Assembly (NCBI GenBank): GCA_963971575.1
Contig: OZ020622.1
Location: forward strand, 34,254,301 to 34,318,300
DNA length: 64,000 nt
Direction of reading: 5' to 3'
Source: Liopterus haemorrhoidalis
Taxonomy: Eukaryota; Arthropoda; Insecta; Coleoptera; Dytiscidae
Shown: positions 1 through 9,795 of the stretch, piece by piece
How positions within the stretch are numbered: the stretch's first letter is position 1
Layout: every line of letters starts with the position of its first letter
Made by a program: the position numbers and the translations under genes
The notes under the pieces: generated by a model
Told to the model about the DNA's origin: nothing
The model's input: the letters and a program-made list of their open reading frames with translations, nothing else
The model's database searches: none

Positions 1-982
1 ACTTTCTGTCCATAAAAAAAGTAAAATTGTCAACATTCCAGTGTATTAAAGAAGCAAGTGGCGCAGTTCGTGTCGACCTCTACCTATTACCAGTCACTGG
101 TAAAACTGAAGATCGCATGTGTTAATATGTGGCTGGAGCAGCGCTGCAAGAAATAAGAAGAGACACAACAGCCCTGTGTCACTTAACAACCTTCTGTCCA
201 TGAGAGAGATTCACAGAGTTAAAGTGTAATTGCACTACAAATGCTGACCGGTGAACAGACACCACAGAGCAAGCTGCAAGTTACAGCTGACAGACATTCA
301 GGGGCAGCCCTGGTAGCTGTAGTGCCCCCCATTCAAGACACCCCCCACTTCCACTCTAAATGGCAATACATTATAGAACGTAACAAGAAATTATCTTTTA
401 TTACAATTACTTGATACACGTACAATACATAACCAAAAAAATCAGACTTTTTTAAATATATTAAATTGTTCTAAACAATTTTATTTTCAACAAATTTGAA
501 CGCTTTATTTTTTATTACACACATTTATTTTTGTGTTAATTATATATAGTATTTTTACTATTGCAAATATAAATTAAAGTACATTTCTCAGGCTTATGCG
601 GAACTAGATACTTATTACTCTTTCAATATTACCGGTCTGCATCTCACATATTAAGTGATGGTTTTTAATGTTGGCTAATCTGTCTAAAATATGATAGTTT
701 AAATATCAAAAGCCAAATTGTAATTTGTATTGTAATAATAATTATGAAACATATTTTCTTTTGGTTACGGAGTTGCCGAATATAATGTATCATTTCAAAT
801 TTCTTATATAGGTCCGGTTTACTGTGCTAAAAACAATCGATCTCAAAGTCTCACTCAATCATTTAATCAAGTCACTAGAAATTTTAATTTCAATAGGTTG
901 CACCGTTGAAACTGTATGTCATGTTGGTATTACAAAAATAATTAAAAATGTCATATCATTATAAACATGTCATATCAATTAA
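1..982. other. AT-rich DNA without recognised gene
   Basis: No convincing reading frame, splice-bounded exon or terminal repeat was seen. If the XKR-like gene further right is real, this is upstream intron or flank. A short C-rich stretch near 330-350 is low complexity. Confidence 0.5.
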
Positions 983-1169
983 TAGGGTGACCAGATTTCA
1001 GTGAAGCGTAACCGGGACACAGGAAAAAAAGAAGGTCCTCACTCTCCAGATCCAAGTGAAGAGCAAAAAAAAGGTCCTCGCCTCCCAAATCCAAGTGAAG
1101 AGCAAAAAAAAAGGTCCTCCTTCTTACAAATGCAGAATTATGTAAAAACCGGGACGGATGGTCACTCTA
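983..1169. mobile_element. hAT-like MITE, 187 bp
   Basis: The ends are inverted repeats: TAGGGTGACCA at the left and the complement of TAGAGTGACCA at the right. The element is flanked by an 8-bp target duplication with one mismatch (TCAATTAA at 975-982, TCAATTGA at 1170-1177). The 8-bp duplication and the TIR type point to a hAT-driven non-autonomous element. The interior has two to three imperfect tandem units of about 45 bp (AAGGTCCTC ... CAAGTGAAGAGC). It has no coding capacity. Confidence 0.75.
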
Positions 1170-1199
1170 TCAATTGACATATGTCATGTTGAAAAGTAA

Positions 1200-1412
1200 A
1201 GCTGCATTCAGAGCTCTGTAAATCAACACGTTGTACGCTATGGATAAATTTTAAACGAGGTCATTTGGTATGATCGGACATGCTCGTGCTTTGTCGTTGC
1301 TATACTACTGTTGAGCGATATAGTACGAGCTTGTCCGATCATACCAATTGCACTCGTTTAAAAACTATCCATAACGCACAGCGTGTTAATTTACTGAGCT
1401 CTGAATGCAGCC
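1200..1412. mobile_element. Foldback MITE, about 210 bp
   Basis: Two arms of roughly 90 bp are inverted copies of each other. The left arm begins GCTGCATTCAGAGCTC and the right arm ends GAGCTCTGAATGCAGC, with a spacer of about 35 bp. No coding region and no unambiguous target duplication is visible, so the superfamily cannot be assigned. Confidence 0.7.
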
Positions 1413-1872
1413 TAACATCTTAATTATTTATAAAATATTTGATGATAACCTTAGATAACAAAAATAAAATAAAATCTGAAGCGCGTTTTACAGTGTAACG
1501 GATTTTTTAAATGACGTTTAAAATCAGAATTACAATAAATATGGAACAAAAATGACTCCTTGCAACAGTGCAAATATATTGAAAATTATTTTCTGTTGAT
1601 GATGCGCAAAGATCGTCATGCAGGCAGCTATCCTTTCAATTCTAATTCTAACAAAAAATATACTGTGTTGGCATTTCTGTCATAAATCAACCTCGAGTTT
1701 AAAAAGCCCACATTAATCGGAATCACCACATGGAGCGCCCCAATGCGGTGTATATCCCCCCCCCCCCATACGAACATCATATAGCTGACATATGAAGGTA
1801 GACAGACCGGCAGGCAGTGCAGTGAGCAGTGCCGGGTGTCCGGGCAGTGGTGGTGACAGTGTGTTGTTCCAG
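1413..1872. other. Intergenic or intronic DNA
   Basis: No gene seen. A run of 13 C at about 1758-1770 is low complexity. The stretch leads into a pyrimidine-rich 3' splice site ending TGTTCCAG at 1872. Confidence 0.4.
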
Positions 1873-2022
1873 GTTGGTACCAGTGGGCGGCGGTGGTGAC
1901 GTCACTCGCCGGTTATGCGGCCACCCAGTACACCTGGTGTAAGTCAGCCAACATATACTACAAGATGCGTCTCTCCACCGGCGGCAGCCTCCTGTATGCC
2001 GCTGCACGAACACTGCCAGCAG
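1873..2022 (+). CDS. Internal exon of XK-related-like membrane protein
   Basis: The 150-nt exon lies between an AG acceptor (TGTTGTTCCAG) and a GTAAAT donor. Entering with two nucleotides and leaving with one, it encodes 49 complete codons: a hydrophobic helix (AAVVTSLAGYAA), then polar KSANIYYKMR, then LLYAAARTL. The order 'VVTSL...Y...R, then (V)AAR-L' resembles the XK/XKR family, multi-pass membrane proteins of which some act in phospholipid scrambling. The exit phase joins in frame to the exon at 3793: G from here plus GA there gives Gly, and the ORF stays open. The codons are more GC-rich than the surrounding transposon DNA, as expected for a host gene. Upstream exons are not visible, so start and length are unknown. 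Family assignment is by remembered motif only. Confidence 0.5.
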
Positions 2023-2168
2023 GTAAATATGTTCAATCAACACCTTGCATAAACAATAGGCCCAGTAATTAACCAACTCAAATACAATATTTAATTTTAT
2101 CACAAATTACTGTTTTGTTGAGATAGAAGGGTTAACAGTACCTTGCAAAATACCGGTTGCATTAATAC

Positions 2169-2340
2169 CAGTGGCGTAACTTAATTTTTTGAACCCCCCC
2201 CCCGTATTTTTTATTTATTTTTTGGTCTTCTACTAAGTATGTCGGCTTTGTACAGAGAGACGAGGCGATAAAGAAGAACGTCATTTAGAGGTTTGATGGT
2301 CGCCATAATGACGTGCCCCCCCCCCATAATTCCGCCACTG
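2169..2340. mobile_element. Small TIR element with CAGTGGCG ends
   Basis: The left end CAGTGGCGTAA and the complement of the right end (CAGTGGCGGAA) form imperfect terminal repeats about 11 bp long. Poly-C runs sit just inside both ends in inverted orientation. This terminus is typical of hAT-type MITEs, but no clear 8-bp duplication is left. The adjacent Tc1-like element begins only 5 bp further right. No coding capacity. Confidence 0.45.
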
Positions 2341-2345
2341 ATATA

Positions 2346-2912
2346 CAGTACCTAGACAAAATATTATAACCACTTATGATGTTTTAAAAAATCATTGTTT
2401 TACACAAAATCAACAAATCAACAAAATAGTAATACACCAATTTTATTTTTATTATTTCAAATTATTTTAGTACATTTATAAAATGTTTTTTAATATTTTG
2501 TGTTGCCCCCCTTTGCTTTTATTACTGCCGCAATTCTTGGAGGCATACTCTCAATATATGCCCTAATACAATTTTCAATTTCTGGAGAGCCATGCCATAC
2601 TTTTTTAAAATTATCTATTAACTTGTTTATTAGTATTATTTAAATCATAAACAAGTCTTTTCAGGAGGTTCCAAACATTTTCGATAGGATTGACATCCTG
2701 CGAGTTACCTGTCCAGGACAAAATCGGTACTTTTTGTTCTTGCAAATCAGTCTCAGAATAAAAATACAGAGTTGAAGATGTTTAAAATAGATTATCTTTT
2801 AATAAATACACGATATGTTAAAGAAATAAATAAAGTAGTATATGATTATGTGTTGGCATTTTTAATAAACAGTTGTTTTTGTAATTGGTTATAATATTTT
2901 GTCTAGGTACTG
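2346..2912 (-). mobile_element. Deleted Tc1-like transposon
   Basis: Terminal inverted repeats of about 27 bp (CAGTACCTAGACAAAATATT at the left, its complement at the right) are flanked by TA on both sides (2344-2345, 2913-2914), the Tc1/mariner signature. The minus strand at roughly 2460-2735 still reads the transposase C-terminus: a GNSQDVNPIENVWNLLK segment holding the catalytic third acidic residue region (usually SPDLNPIENLW), then an SMPPRIAAVI segment. In-frame stops interrupt it, and the N-terminal and central parts are deleted (567 bp in all versus about 1.3-1.6 kb for complete relatives). It lies in the intron between the two XKR-like exons. Confidence 0.85.
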
Positions 2913-3025
2913 TATACGATAACTGATGTCAAGTGTTATATTATGAGAGAGAATCTTGTTCCGCACTGATGTAGATGTTATCAGTCGGATATATGTATGT
3001 ACAGTGATATGGCAGGTCGGTGTCA

Positions 3026-3567
3026 GTTAGTTAAATTTTTTTTTGGCGCACAGCAACAAAGGCTATTTGCTCCTAACGCAGCCCATTTAAATGACTACAC
3101 TACATATTAAAATCAATAAAAAGATAAAATCAATAAAATTACGTATACTCAATAAAAGAAATCTTGCGCACACAAACACAAATAAATAATTTAAAAAGTC
3201 TGTTCGAAAATTTGAACAGACTCAGGGTGATGGTAAGAGGCTGTAAAGGGGCCAATTACCATCGAATATCACAGTCAATAACTAGAAACACATTAAAATA
3301 AGGTGCAAGACTTCACACATAAAACAATAAGTTCGATTCTCTCAGGAAGAGTATCAGCCTGTCCATGAGTACCCTGTCGTCACCTAAAGCAACTGACAGC
3401 TCATAGCACAGGCCTAAACTCTACCTCACATCCTCGAACAGTACACATTCAGTTAAAATGTGTAACAGACAAATCTGTGTTACACGTCTCACAGATAGGG
3501 GACTCTTCACCTCGAAGGAGGTGTCCATGGGTCCACCAAGAGTAGTCTATACGGAGGCGTGTGACGC
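3026..3567 (-). mobile_element. 5'-truncated I-like LINE copy
   Basis: This is the 3' end of the LINE family that is complete at 41795-47937. It carries the GTTAGTTA tail (minus-strand tail read on +), the 3' UTR, and the end of the RNase H/C-terminal part of ORF2. Compared with other copies it has small changes in the C-terminal codons. Homology stops near 3567 (5' truncation). I see no clear target duplication. It sits in the XKR-like intron. Confidence 0.85.
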
Positions 3568-3744
3568 AATCACACGTACAGTACAATAGGACTTACTCTA
3601 CCATGTTTTGGAACAAGAAAATGTCGATCCAATGCGCACTTACAAACATAATAGAATTAAGCATTTAGTTACTTGTTTGTTTGATATTATTGTAACTGAA
3701 CTTGTACAATGAGACGGTTTGTGAAGGGAGTGTTGGGTGAGGGG
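3568..3744. other. Intron remainder
   Basis: AT-rich, ending in a G-run near 3740-3750. No further feature seen before the duplicated block. Confidence 0.4.
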
Positions 3745-3792
3745 GGGGGGTCTCTGTGAGGACGTTGCCAATGTTCTCTGTGTGTGTTACAG

Positions 3793-4193
3793 GATGTCGG
3801 GCGGCGGCCGTGGCGCTCGCCTTGTCCTCCACATGGTCATGGTCCTGGACCGTCCTCCCGCTGATATGTCATTACCTGCTGGGGGCGGCCTGGGACTGGT
3901 ATGTCTTGCCGGAGTACGGCGGGGAGCGCAGTGTGAGCCGTGCGGCGCTGGGAGGATTGACGTCGCTCATTGAGCCGCTCCAGGTTCCTGCAGTCCACAA
4001 GGCACTGATATACGGACTCACCTTCCTACTCGAGGACGTGTACCTTCTGACCCTGTGGGCCACAGCGGCCAATGGGCCACACCACATCATCCTCTGGACA
4101 TCCCTGCTCCTGGTCACTGATACAGCAGGCAGAATAGCATTTGCCGCATTTTCTATATTTAGAGATAAATTAATTGAACCAGCCGTATATTAA
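3793..4193 (+). CDS. Terminal exon of XK-related-like membrane protein
   Basis: The exon starts after a TGTGTGTTACAG acceptor and is open to a TAA at 4191-4193. With the G carried from 2022 it encodes about 133 residues. It has several hydrophobic helices (LPLICHYLLGAAWDW; ALIYGLTFLLEDVYLLTLW; HIILWTSLLLVTDTAG) and a short polar tail ending PAVY. The block 'RALxYGLTFLLEDVYLLTLW' is where XKR proteins have the conserved 'YY..F.EN..L..LW' helix, which supports the family call. Spacing to the previous exon gives an intron of 1,770 bp filled with a MITE, a Tc1 relic and a LINE fragment. The exon and about 700 bp of 3' flank were duplicated in tandem. This copy is the intact one. Other multi-pass families are possible. 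Confidence 0.5.
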
Positions 4194-4533
4194 TAGTATG
4201 TTTCATTGTTATAAAATTAACATTTTAATATTTCTAGAATAGAAAAACTTTTTAATTTATTCACTATTAAATTCTTTATTTAATTTAATAATTTTATTCA
4301 AAACAAAATACCTAGGATTTTTACATTTATTTATTTCATTTTGTTTTCACTCTTTTTTAATTATTAAATGATGAGTGCATACAACCAGGGATGGGGAGTC
4401 GACAGAAAAATTACCGACTACCCAGTCGGTATTTTTAAAACCGACTCCGACTCGCGACACCTTTCACTCGTAAATCGTAAAAAGTCTTTTACAAATGTTT
4501 AAGTGGAATTAAATGGAACTTTTATTTTCTTAA

Positions 4534-4680
4534 CCCTTTGAACCCTAAGGCGGTATTCCGGGCCGTAGGGAAATGAAGATAGATGTCAAGGCCGGTAAAT
4601 TGGCCATTAGGGTATATGCCTCGCCAAATCAGGAATCAGGCCGGTAAAGGCCGGTAAACCGGCCTATAGGGTTCAAAGGG
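4534..4680. mobile_element. piggyBac-type MITE, 147 bp
   Basis: Terminal repeats are CCCTTTGAACCCTA and its complement, bounded by TTAA at 4530-4533 and 4681-4684. The paralogous position in duplicate copy 2 (TTAA at about 6960-6963) is uninterrupted, so both boundaries and the TTAA target duplication are proven inside this window. TTAA specificity and CCCTTT ends match piggyBac-mobilised MITEs. The interior has repeated GGCCGGTAA motifs and no ORF. Confidence 0.92.
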
Positions 4681-4962
4681 TTAAGCTATCACGAGTTAAC
4701 TTTTTAACGATCGAAGTGGGATTTTGTTGAACAAAATGATAAAAAGCCTCACTCAATCGTTAAAAGTTATTAGATTTCGATATCTAGTTCCACTTAAACC
4801 AAAGAAACAGACTATTCATACATTAAATATCTTGGGTTGGGGTGAGCTGTTTTTATAAAATGTCAGTTTCATTTCATCTTGAATTTTTGTGGTTGAGGCG
4901 CTGCCAAGATTACTCTGATAAATGAGAGGACGTTACTAATGTTGTCTTTGTGTGTGTTGCAG

Positions 4963-5325
4963 AATGTCGGGCGGCGGGCGTGGCGCCCGCCTTGGCCTCC
5001 ACATGGCCATAGGGGCGGTCTGGGACTGGAATGTCAGGCCGCAGTACGGCCGGGAGCGCATTGTGGGCGGTGCGGCGCTGGGAGGATTGACGTGGCTCAT
5101 TGAGACGCTCCAGCATCGTGCAGTCCACAGGGCACTGATACTCGGACTTACCTCCCTACTGGAGGACGTGTATCTGCTGACACTGTGGGCCACAGCGGCC
5201 CATGGGCCGCAGCACGTCATCCTCTGGACATCCCTGCTCCTGGCAGCTGCTGATACAGGAGGCAGAATTGCATTTGCCCTATACTCTATATTTAGAGATA
5301 AATTAATTGATCCAGCCTTATATTA
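4963..5325 (+). pseudogene. Duplicated XKR-like terminal exon, broken
   Basis: This copy has its own acceptor (TGTGTGTTGCAG). Relative to the exon at 3793 it lost 40 bp after CACATGG, which shifts the frame, and the phase dictated by the upstream exon meets a TAG 16 codons in. Downstream of the deletion the reading frame remains open and well conserved (WDW, GGLTWLIETLQ, LEDVYLLTLWATAAHG, end PALY). It is therefore a recently disabled paralogous exon, or one usable only from a different splice phase, which I consider unlikely. Confidence 0.65.
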
Positions 5326-5392
5326 ATAGTATGTTTCATTAATATAAAATCTAGATTTTAATATTTCTAGAACAGAAAAACTTTTTAATTTA

Positions 5393-6674
5393 CCAAGTCT
5401 ACAAGTATGAAATGCGGATTTTTTTTAAATAAAACACATTAAACTCAAAAGAACAGTAACAGTTTATTTATTTAAAGTATGCTGCATTAGAAATTATACA
5501 TTTTTCCCATCTTTCAGGCAATTTGTGAATACCTCGCCAGTAGAACTCTTCCCCTTTCGCCGCAAACCATTCAACTAGCCATTCTTTCACATTTTCATAT
5601 GAACAAAAGTGCTGCTCGGCAAGTGCGTGACCCATCGATGCGAACAAGTGGTAATTTGAAGGGGCCAAATCTGATGAGTAAGCGGCATGGGGTAGCACTT
5701 CCCAGTGTCTCCAATGTGTTGCAAACTGCTTTTGCCTTATGTGATGGAGCGTTATCGTGAAGAAAGATTACCTTGTGCTGTCTTCTTTCGTATTGTGGTC
5801 GTTTTATGAGCAGCGAATGGTTCAATTCGATCAGTTGTTGTTGGTATCGTTGGGTATTAACTGTTTCACCAGGTTTTAACAATTCATAATAGACCACACC
5901 CTTTTGGTCCCACCAAGTACAGAGCATTGTCTTTTTGCCAAAGCGATTCGGTCTTGCAGTTGATGTGGATGGTGAGCCTGGGTTCACCCATGATTTTTTG
6001 CGTTTGGGATTTTCAAAATAATCCATTTTTCATCGCCAGTAATGATACGATGCAAAAAAGACTTTCTTTTGTATCGTGCAAGCAAAATTTCACAACTGTT
6101 TTTGCGTTTTTCCATCTGCCTCTCATTCAATGCATGTGGAACCCATCTGCCGACTTTCTGGATCTTACCCATCTCTCGTAGGCGATTGGAAACAGCTTGT
6201 TGACTAACGCCTAACTGCTTTGCTAGTTGTTTTTATGATTGACTATCGTCTTCCTCTAGCAATGTTTCCAATTTTGTATCTTCATATTTTTTTGGAGGTT
6301 TTCCATATTTTTTGTCTGTAAGATCAAAGTCACCACTTTTGATACGCCGAAACCATCGTTGACACGTATCTTGCGATGGAGCATATTCACCATAAGCTTC
6401 TCGAAGCAGTCGGTATGATTCAGCAGCAGTTTTTTTTTTCAAATGAAAACAAAACAGTAGTACTGTCCGCGAATGCTCTTTATTTGGCACAAATTTTGTC
6501 ATTTTTAACACAGTAAAACAAAACTATATGATCACTTTTCAAATTATAACCTATACGCATTTGACACTTAATGATAACTTAACAAAACGTCATATGTGTT
6601 GAAACTTTGAACTATACACTCTGTTTGCGCGGCAAGTTTGAAAAAAAATCCGCATTTCATACTTGTAGACCTGG
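5393..6674 (-). mobile_element. mariner transposon, mauritiana (Mos1-like) type
   Basis: The element is 1,282 bp long with terminal repeats of about 34 bp that begin CCAAGTCTACAAGTATGAAA and CCAGGTCTACAAGTATGAAA. It is flanked by TA at 5391-5392 and 6675-6676. The empty site is preserved in duplicate copy 1 at 4258-4259 (TTTAATTTATTCACT), which proves the boundaries. Size, TIR length and TA target are typical for mariner. The transposase gene runs on the minus strand and is a pseudogene. Confidence 0.95.
5468..6511 (-). pseudogene. mariner transposase, inactivated
   Basis: The N-terminal paired helix-turn-helix part reads from 6511 (AAESYRLLREAYGEYAPS). The DDE part follows with WVPHALNE, ITGDEKW (first Asp), FLHDNAPSH (second Asp), LPHAAYSSDLAPS and the C-terminal FYWRGIHKLPERWEKC, which closely resembles the Mos1 lineage. 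The gene is cut by at least three frame changes or stops. The third catalytic Asp of the D,D34D triad is replaced: the usual S-D-Y-H-L-F is S-N-Y-H-L-F (AAT codon near 5655). It could not make transposase even if the frameshifts were read through. Confidence 0.92.
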
Positions 6675-6817
6675 TATTCACTGATAATTTCTTTTTTTTA
6701 AATTAATTATTTAATAATTCCAAACAACATACATAGGATTTTTACATTTATTTATTTTATTTTGTTTTCACTCTTTTTTAACTAATAAATGGGAGCCGTG
6801 TGATGAGTGCATACAAC

Positions 6818-8360
6818 CAGGGATGAGGAGTCGGCAGAAAAATTACCGACTCCCCAGTCGGTATTTTTAAAACCGACTCATGGGCGACACATTTCACTCG
6901 TAAATTGTGAAAAGTCTTTTTCAAATGTTTAAGCGGAACTAAATAGAACTTTTATTTTCTTAAGCTATTATGAGTTCACTTTTTAACGATCGAAGTGGGC
7001 TTTTGTTAAACAAAATGATAAAAAGCCTCATTCAATCCCTAAAAGTTATTAGATTTCGATATCTAGTTCCGCTTAAACCAATGAAACAGACTATACATAC
7101 ATTAAATATCTTGGGTTGGGCTGAGTTGTTTTTATAAAATGTCAGTTTCATTTCATCTTGAATTTTTAATACAAATTTTCGAATATATTAATTTAAAAAT
7201 TTTTTTATTGTATTTTATATAGATACTTTATTTTTCACTTTTTCCTTTTAACATTTAGATTTTGGCTGCCAACATAAAACATGAATTAATACGAAGCTTT
7301 TTTGAGAAAATAAAAATCCGATTTAGTTCCGCTTAAACATAATAAACAGAGTATACAGAAATAGGTAAAATGGATATGACTAAAAACAAAAATCTTTACT
7401 GCCCCATCGTATTAATCTGTTAATACTAGTGATAATAATAATTTTTTAACTGGAAAGCATGAAGGAAACCGGGTAAAACCGGTATTGAATATTTTTAATT
7501 TAGTTCTTGAACAGAAACAAAAATGTCGTTCCTGTTTCCGTATTTATAATATTTGGTAATATTTTAGGAAGAATTGAGGAGAAGAGACAAGAAGGTACAG
7601 GAGCAGGAAAGAACAGTAAGAATAGACAATTCAAGGAATGTGAAAATATATAGAAAGATAAGGACGGTATGAATACCTAAATACTTGAAAGGGAGCAGAG
7701 GAAAAGCAGGGGGCAGAGTTAGGAGGATTGCCAGATTAAGATGTGGAAATGAAGAACGGAGCAACATGTATTGGGCAAAACCAGAGAATAGGCTATGCAG
7801 AATGTGTAGGGAGGAGAAGGAATCCTTGGAACATCTATCAAACAGGTGTGGAAAGATAATAAAATGGTAGGAAGAGATAAAGGAGTTGTTGAGTGAAGAA
7901 AGAAAGGGAGAAAGATGGGTGAGAATCCTCGAGTAAAGAAGGAAGGAATGCGGAGAGGTAAGGCAAAACGGAACAGGAAGGAAGAGAGAGAGGCAAAGGA
8001 GGAGGAAAGAAGAGAGGGAAGAGAAGCGAAGAAGAGACGAAAGAGGGGAGGAAGAATTGGAGTCAAGAAGGAAGGAGACCGGAGACGGAAGCCGAAAAGA
8101 GAATAGGAAAAAAGAGAGGGACACCGGAGGAAGAATGTAGAAGAATGTCCTAAATTATATTACTATTATTATGATTATTTTTTAATGTATTAGCTAAAAC
8201 CCTAAACGCCGCAGGCTTATGGGAAATAAAGAATTTATGTATGGTTATTTTGCTTTTGTTTTCGGTTTGTTCTCATCCTTGATAAAAAGTTATTTAAAGA
8301 AACGTTTGCCAACTCGATAAGTTTTCCAACTCCCGACTCCTCGACTCCCGATTCCGACTC
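6818..8360. mobile_element. Possible hAT-like element with GACTCC-rich ends
   Basis: It begins CAGGGATGAGGAGTCGG and may end near 8360 in CGACTCCCGATTCCGACTCC. Inverted GGAGTCG/CGACTCC motifs near both ends resemble arthropod hAT termini of the CAGGGATGGG type. The last bases expected for a perfect right TIR are missing and I see no target duplication. A LINE 3' fragment lies inside. A truncated copy of the left end is in duplicate copy 1 from 4386. Confidence 0.35.
7570..8245 (+). pseudogene. 3' fragment of a LINE, purine-rich C-terminus
   Basis: A reading frame at about 7685-8106 with a few stops encodes a basic segment containing RLRCGNEERSNMYW and a zinc-finger-like CRMCREEKESLEHLSNRCG, followed by a long Arg/Lys/Glu-rich tail. 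This combination is found at the ORF2 C-terminus of some insect non-LTR retrotransposons. The 3' end GGGAAATAAAGAATTT has no long poly-A. The very purine-rich composition makes long spurious ORFs on the other strand. Confidence 0.6.
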
Positions 8361-8930
8361 CAGTGGCGGCTAAGAAACAGTGGCGCTGGGACAGTGTCCT
8401 CCTAAAAAATTTTAATAAGAAAAACTATCTTTAAAATATCATTTATACTTAAAAATTGCATTAAACTAACTAAATATTCAAATATTTTTCATATAATTGT
8501 TAGATTTTTAAAATTTAGATTTAGAAAACAATGCTGTGGACACTGCTTCGGAGTGTCCCGCGACACAGCGTTGCCACATGCGATTACTAAAGTATTTATC
8601 TACGCAAGTAATAAAAATGAACTGGAAAGAGCAACAGCGGCGAGTTTTAATGTATATGTGCTAGTGAATTTAGGCCGGCGGCCTTAGATTAGTCTGTTTT
8701 GATTTGTGATAAGTAATCAGACGTGAAACTGGTAACTATGAAACTATATTATTAATAAAAAGTATTGGTCCTCATTGGCCAAAATTGAATATTTCACAAT
8801 CGAACAAAAATGGAAATAGAATATTAATAGAGGATTCAGTAAAAAACAATGGTAATGTTTTAGAATGGTGCACCCAAGGCTACAATTTTTTAACGACCGA
8901 CTCGAGGCTTAAATATATATATATATATAT
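8361..8930. other. Unassigned stretch ending in (TA)n
   Basis: It starts with CAGTGGCGGC, a hAT-like terminus that recurs nearby, but no partner end was found. No open frame of note. A (TA)n run at 8912-8930 marks the site where the long-TIR element to the right begins. It may be the left part of the hAT relic continued at about 10230-11410. Confidence 0.3.
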
Positions 8931-9173
8931 AGAAAAGTTAAACTAGACAAAAAGGCCCATCTAAAGGTTACTATAAGAATTCTGAGGCACTTCCGGTTTC
9001 ACCGGAAATGATGTCAACTTTTGATCTAGCATAGGGAATCGATAATTTTATATTTTAAGTAAAAGTACATTAAATTAGCTTTACAATGACACCAAAAAGT
9101 CATATTTTTATGTTAACCATTTCAAAATGGCGACCATTTATTTACAAAATAATAATCAACATAAGTTTTACAA

Positions 9174-9258
9174 TTGCACACTGTTTGCTACTAGAAAATG
9201 TAAATGTATGAAAATTTTAACACCGCATGGTGAAAAATAAATCTTTACTACTACTACT
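9174..9258 (+). mobile_element. 85-bp LINE 3'-end insertion with 15-bp TSD
   Basis: The left inverted repeat of the mariner-like element is interrupted by 85 bp ending AATAAATCTTTACTACTACT. It is flanked by a perfect 15-bp duplication ACATAAGTTTTACAA (9159-9173, 9259-9273). The right inverted repeat of the host element has the uninterrupted sequence. An AATAAA signal followed by a short tandem ACT tail is typical of a severely 5'-truncated non-LTR insertion. Confidence 0.8.
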
Positions 9259-9396
9259 ACATAAGTTTTACAAAGTTGAACGTAGCAAGCTTTGAAAACA
9301 ATAAAAAAAGAAACAAAATATCTCTAAAATAAACTGTTATAACTAGTTATTATATGAAATAACTTAAATAGGAATTTAAATTTTTTACAAAATGAA

Positions 9397-9795
9397 GTGG
9401 CGGATTTGTTGGATGATTTACCACTTGCTGATAGGATAGGAATGTGGTTCCAACAAGCTGGAGCACCAGCTCATAACGCTAGAAACGTGTGTGCCTATTT
9501 AAATGGCCAATACCCAGATAAATGGATTGGAACACATTCACTTAATCCCTGGCCTGCACGATCGCCGGATCTCACGCCATTGGATTTTTTCGTTTGGAGG
9601 TATTTCAAAGATAGAGTGTATCGGACAACACCAACGACGATAGAAGATTTAGAAGAAAGGGTTAAAAGTGCAATCCGGGATATCCAAGAGTGTACTGTTA
9701 TAAGGGCGATGGAAGAGTTTTTATTAAGAATGAGAAAATGTGTGAAAACAATAATTGGTGGTTTGATCGAACATTTGTATTTTTTTTTTTTGTAA
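9397..9795 (+). pseudogene. C-terminal half of mariner-like (DUF4817-type) transposase
   Basis: The 132-residue frame covers only the end of the DDE domain: WFQQAGAPAHNARNV (second catalytic position), WPARSPDLTPLDFFVW (third Asp present in PLDFF), then KDRVYRTTPTTIEDLEERV. In relatives the second motif is Q-D-G-A-P; here it is Q-A-G-A-P, so the second Asp is an Ala. The N-terminal DNA-binding part and first Asp are deleted. The start codon is not meaningful. Confidence 0.85.

Larger units (their letters stand above)
3745..4886 (+). repeat. Tandem duplication, copy 1 (intact exon)
   Basis: The sequence from just before the terminal exon to CTTGAATTTTT near 4886 is repeated at 4887-7165. Shared landmarks in order are the 3' splice site, the exon, the 3' UTR (AGTATGTTTCATT, TATTTCTAGAA), ACCAGGGATG with the paired 'GACTCC/AGTCGG' motif, a TTTTAACGATCGAAGTGGG segment, and CTTGGGTTGGG. 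This copy lacks the mariner of copy 2 and carries a 147-bp TTAA-flanked MITE that copy 2 lacks. Confidence 0.85.
4887..7165 (+). repeat. Tandem duplication, copy 2 (decayed exon, mariner inserted)
   Basis: Second unit of the duplication. It is longer only because of the 1,282-bp mariner at 5393-6674 and lacks the piggyBac MITE. The order of landmarks is the same as in copy 1. The junction with copy 1 lies around 4886, where CTTGAATTTTT runs straight into TGGTTGAGG-type intron sequence. Confidence 0.85.

Noticed and set aside
1..400. Possible upstream XKR exon
   Set aside because: A few AG/GT pairs are present but no frame gives a hydrophobic helix or family motif.
1777..2103. 108-residue minus-strand ORF
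   Set aside because: It is the antisense of the splice-bounded exon 1873-2022; the composition is explained by GC-rich codons on the + strand and there is no family match.
7564..8124. 186-residue minus-strand ORF rich in Leu, Ser and Phe
   Set aside because: It is the complement of a purine-rich LINE tail; open frames are expected by composition, and the + strand carries the recognisable zinc motif.
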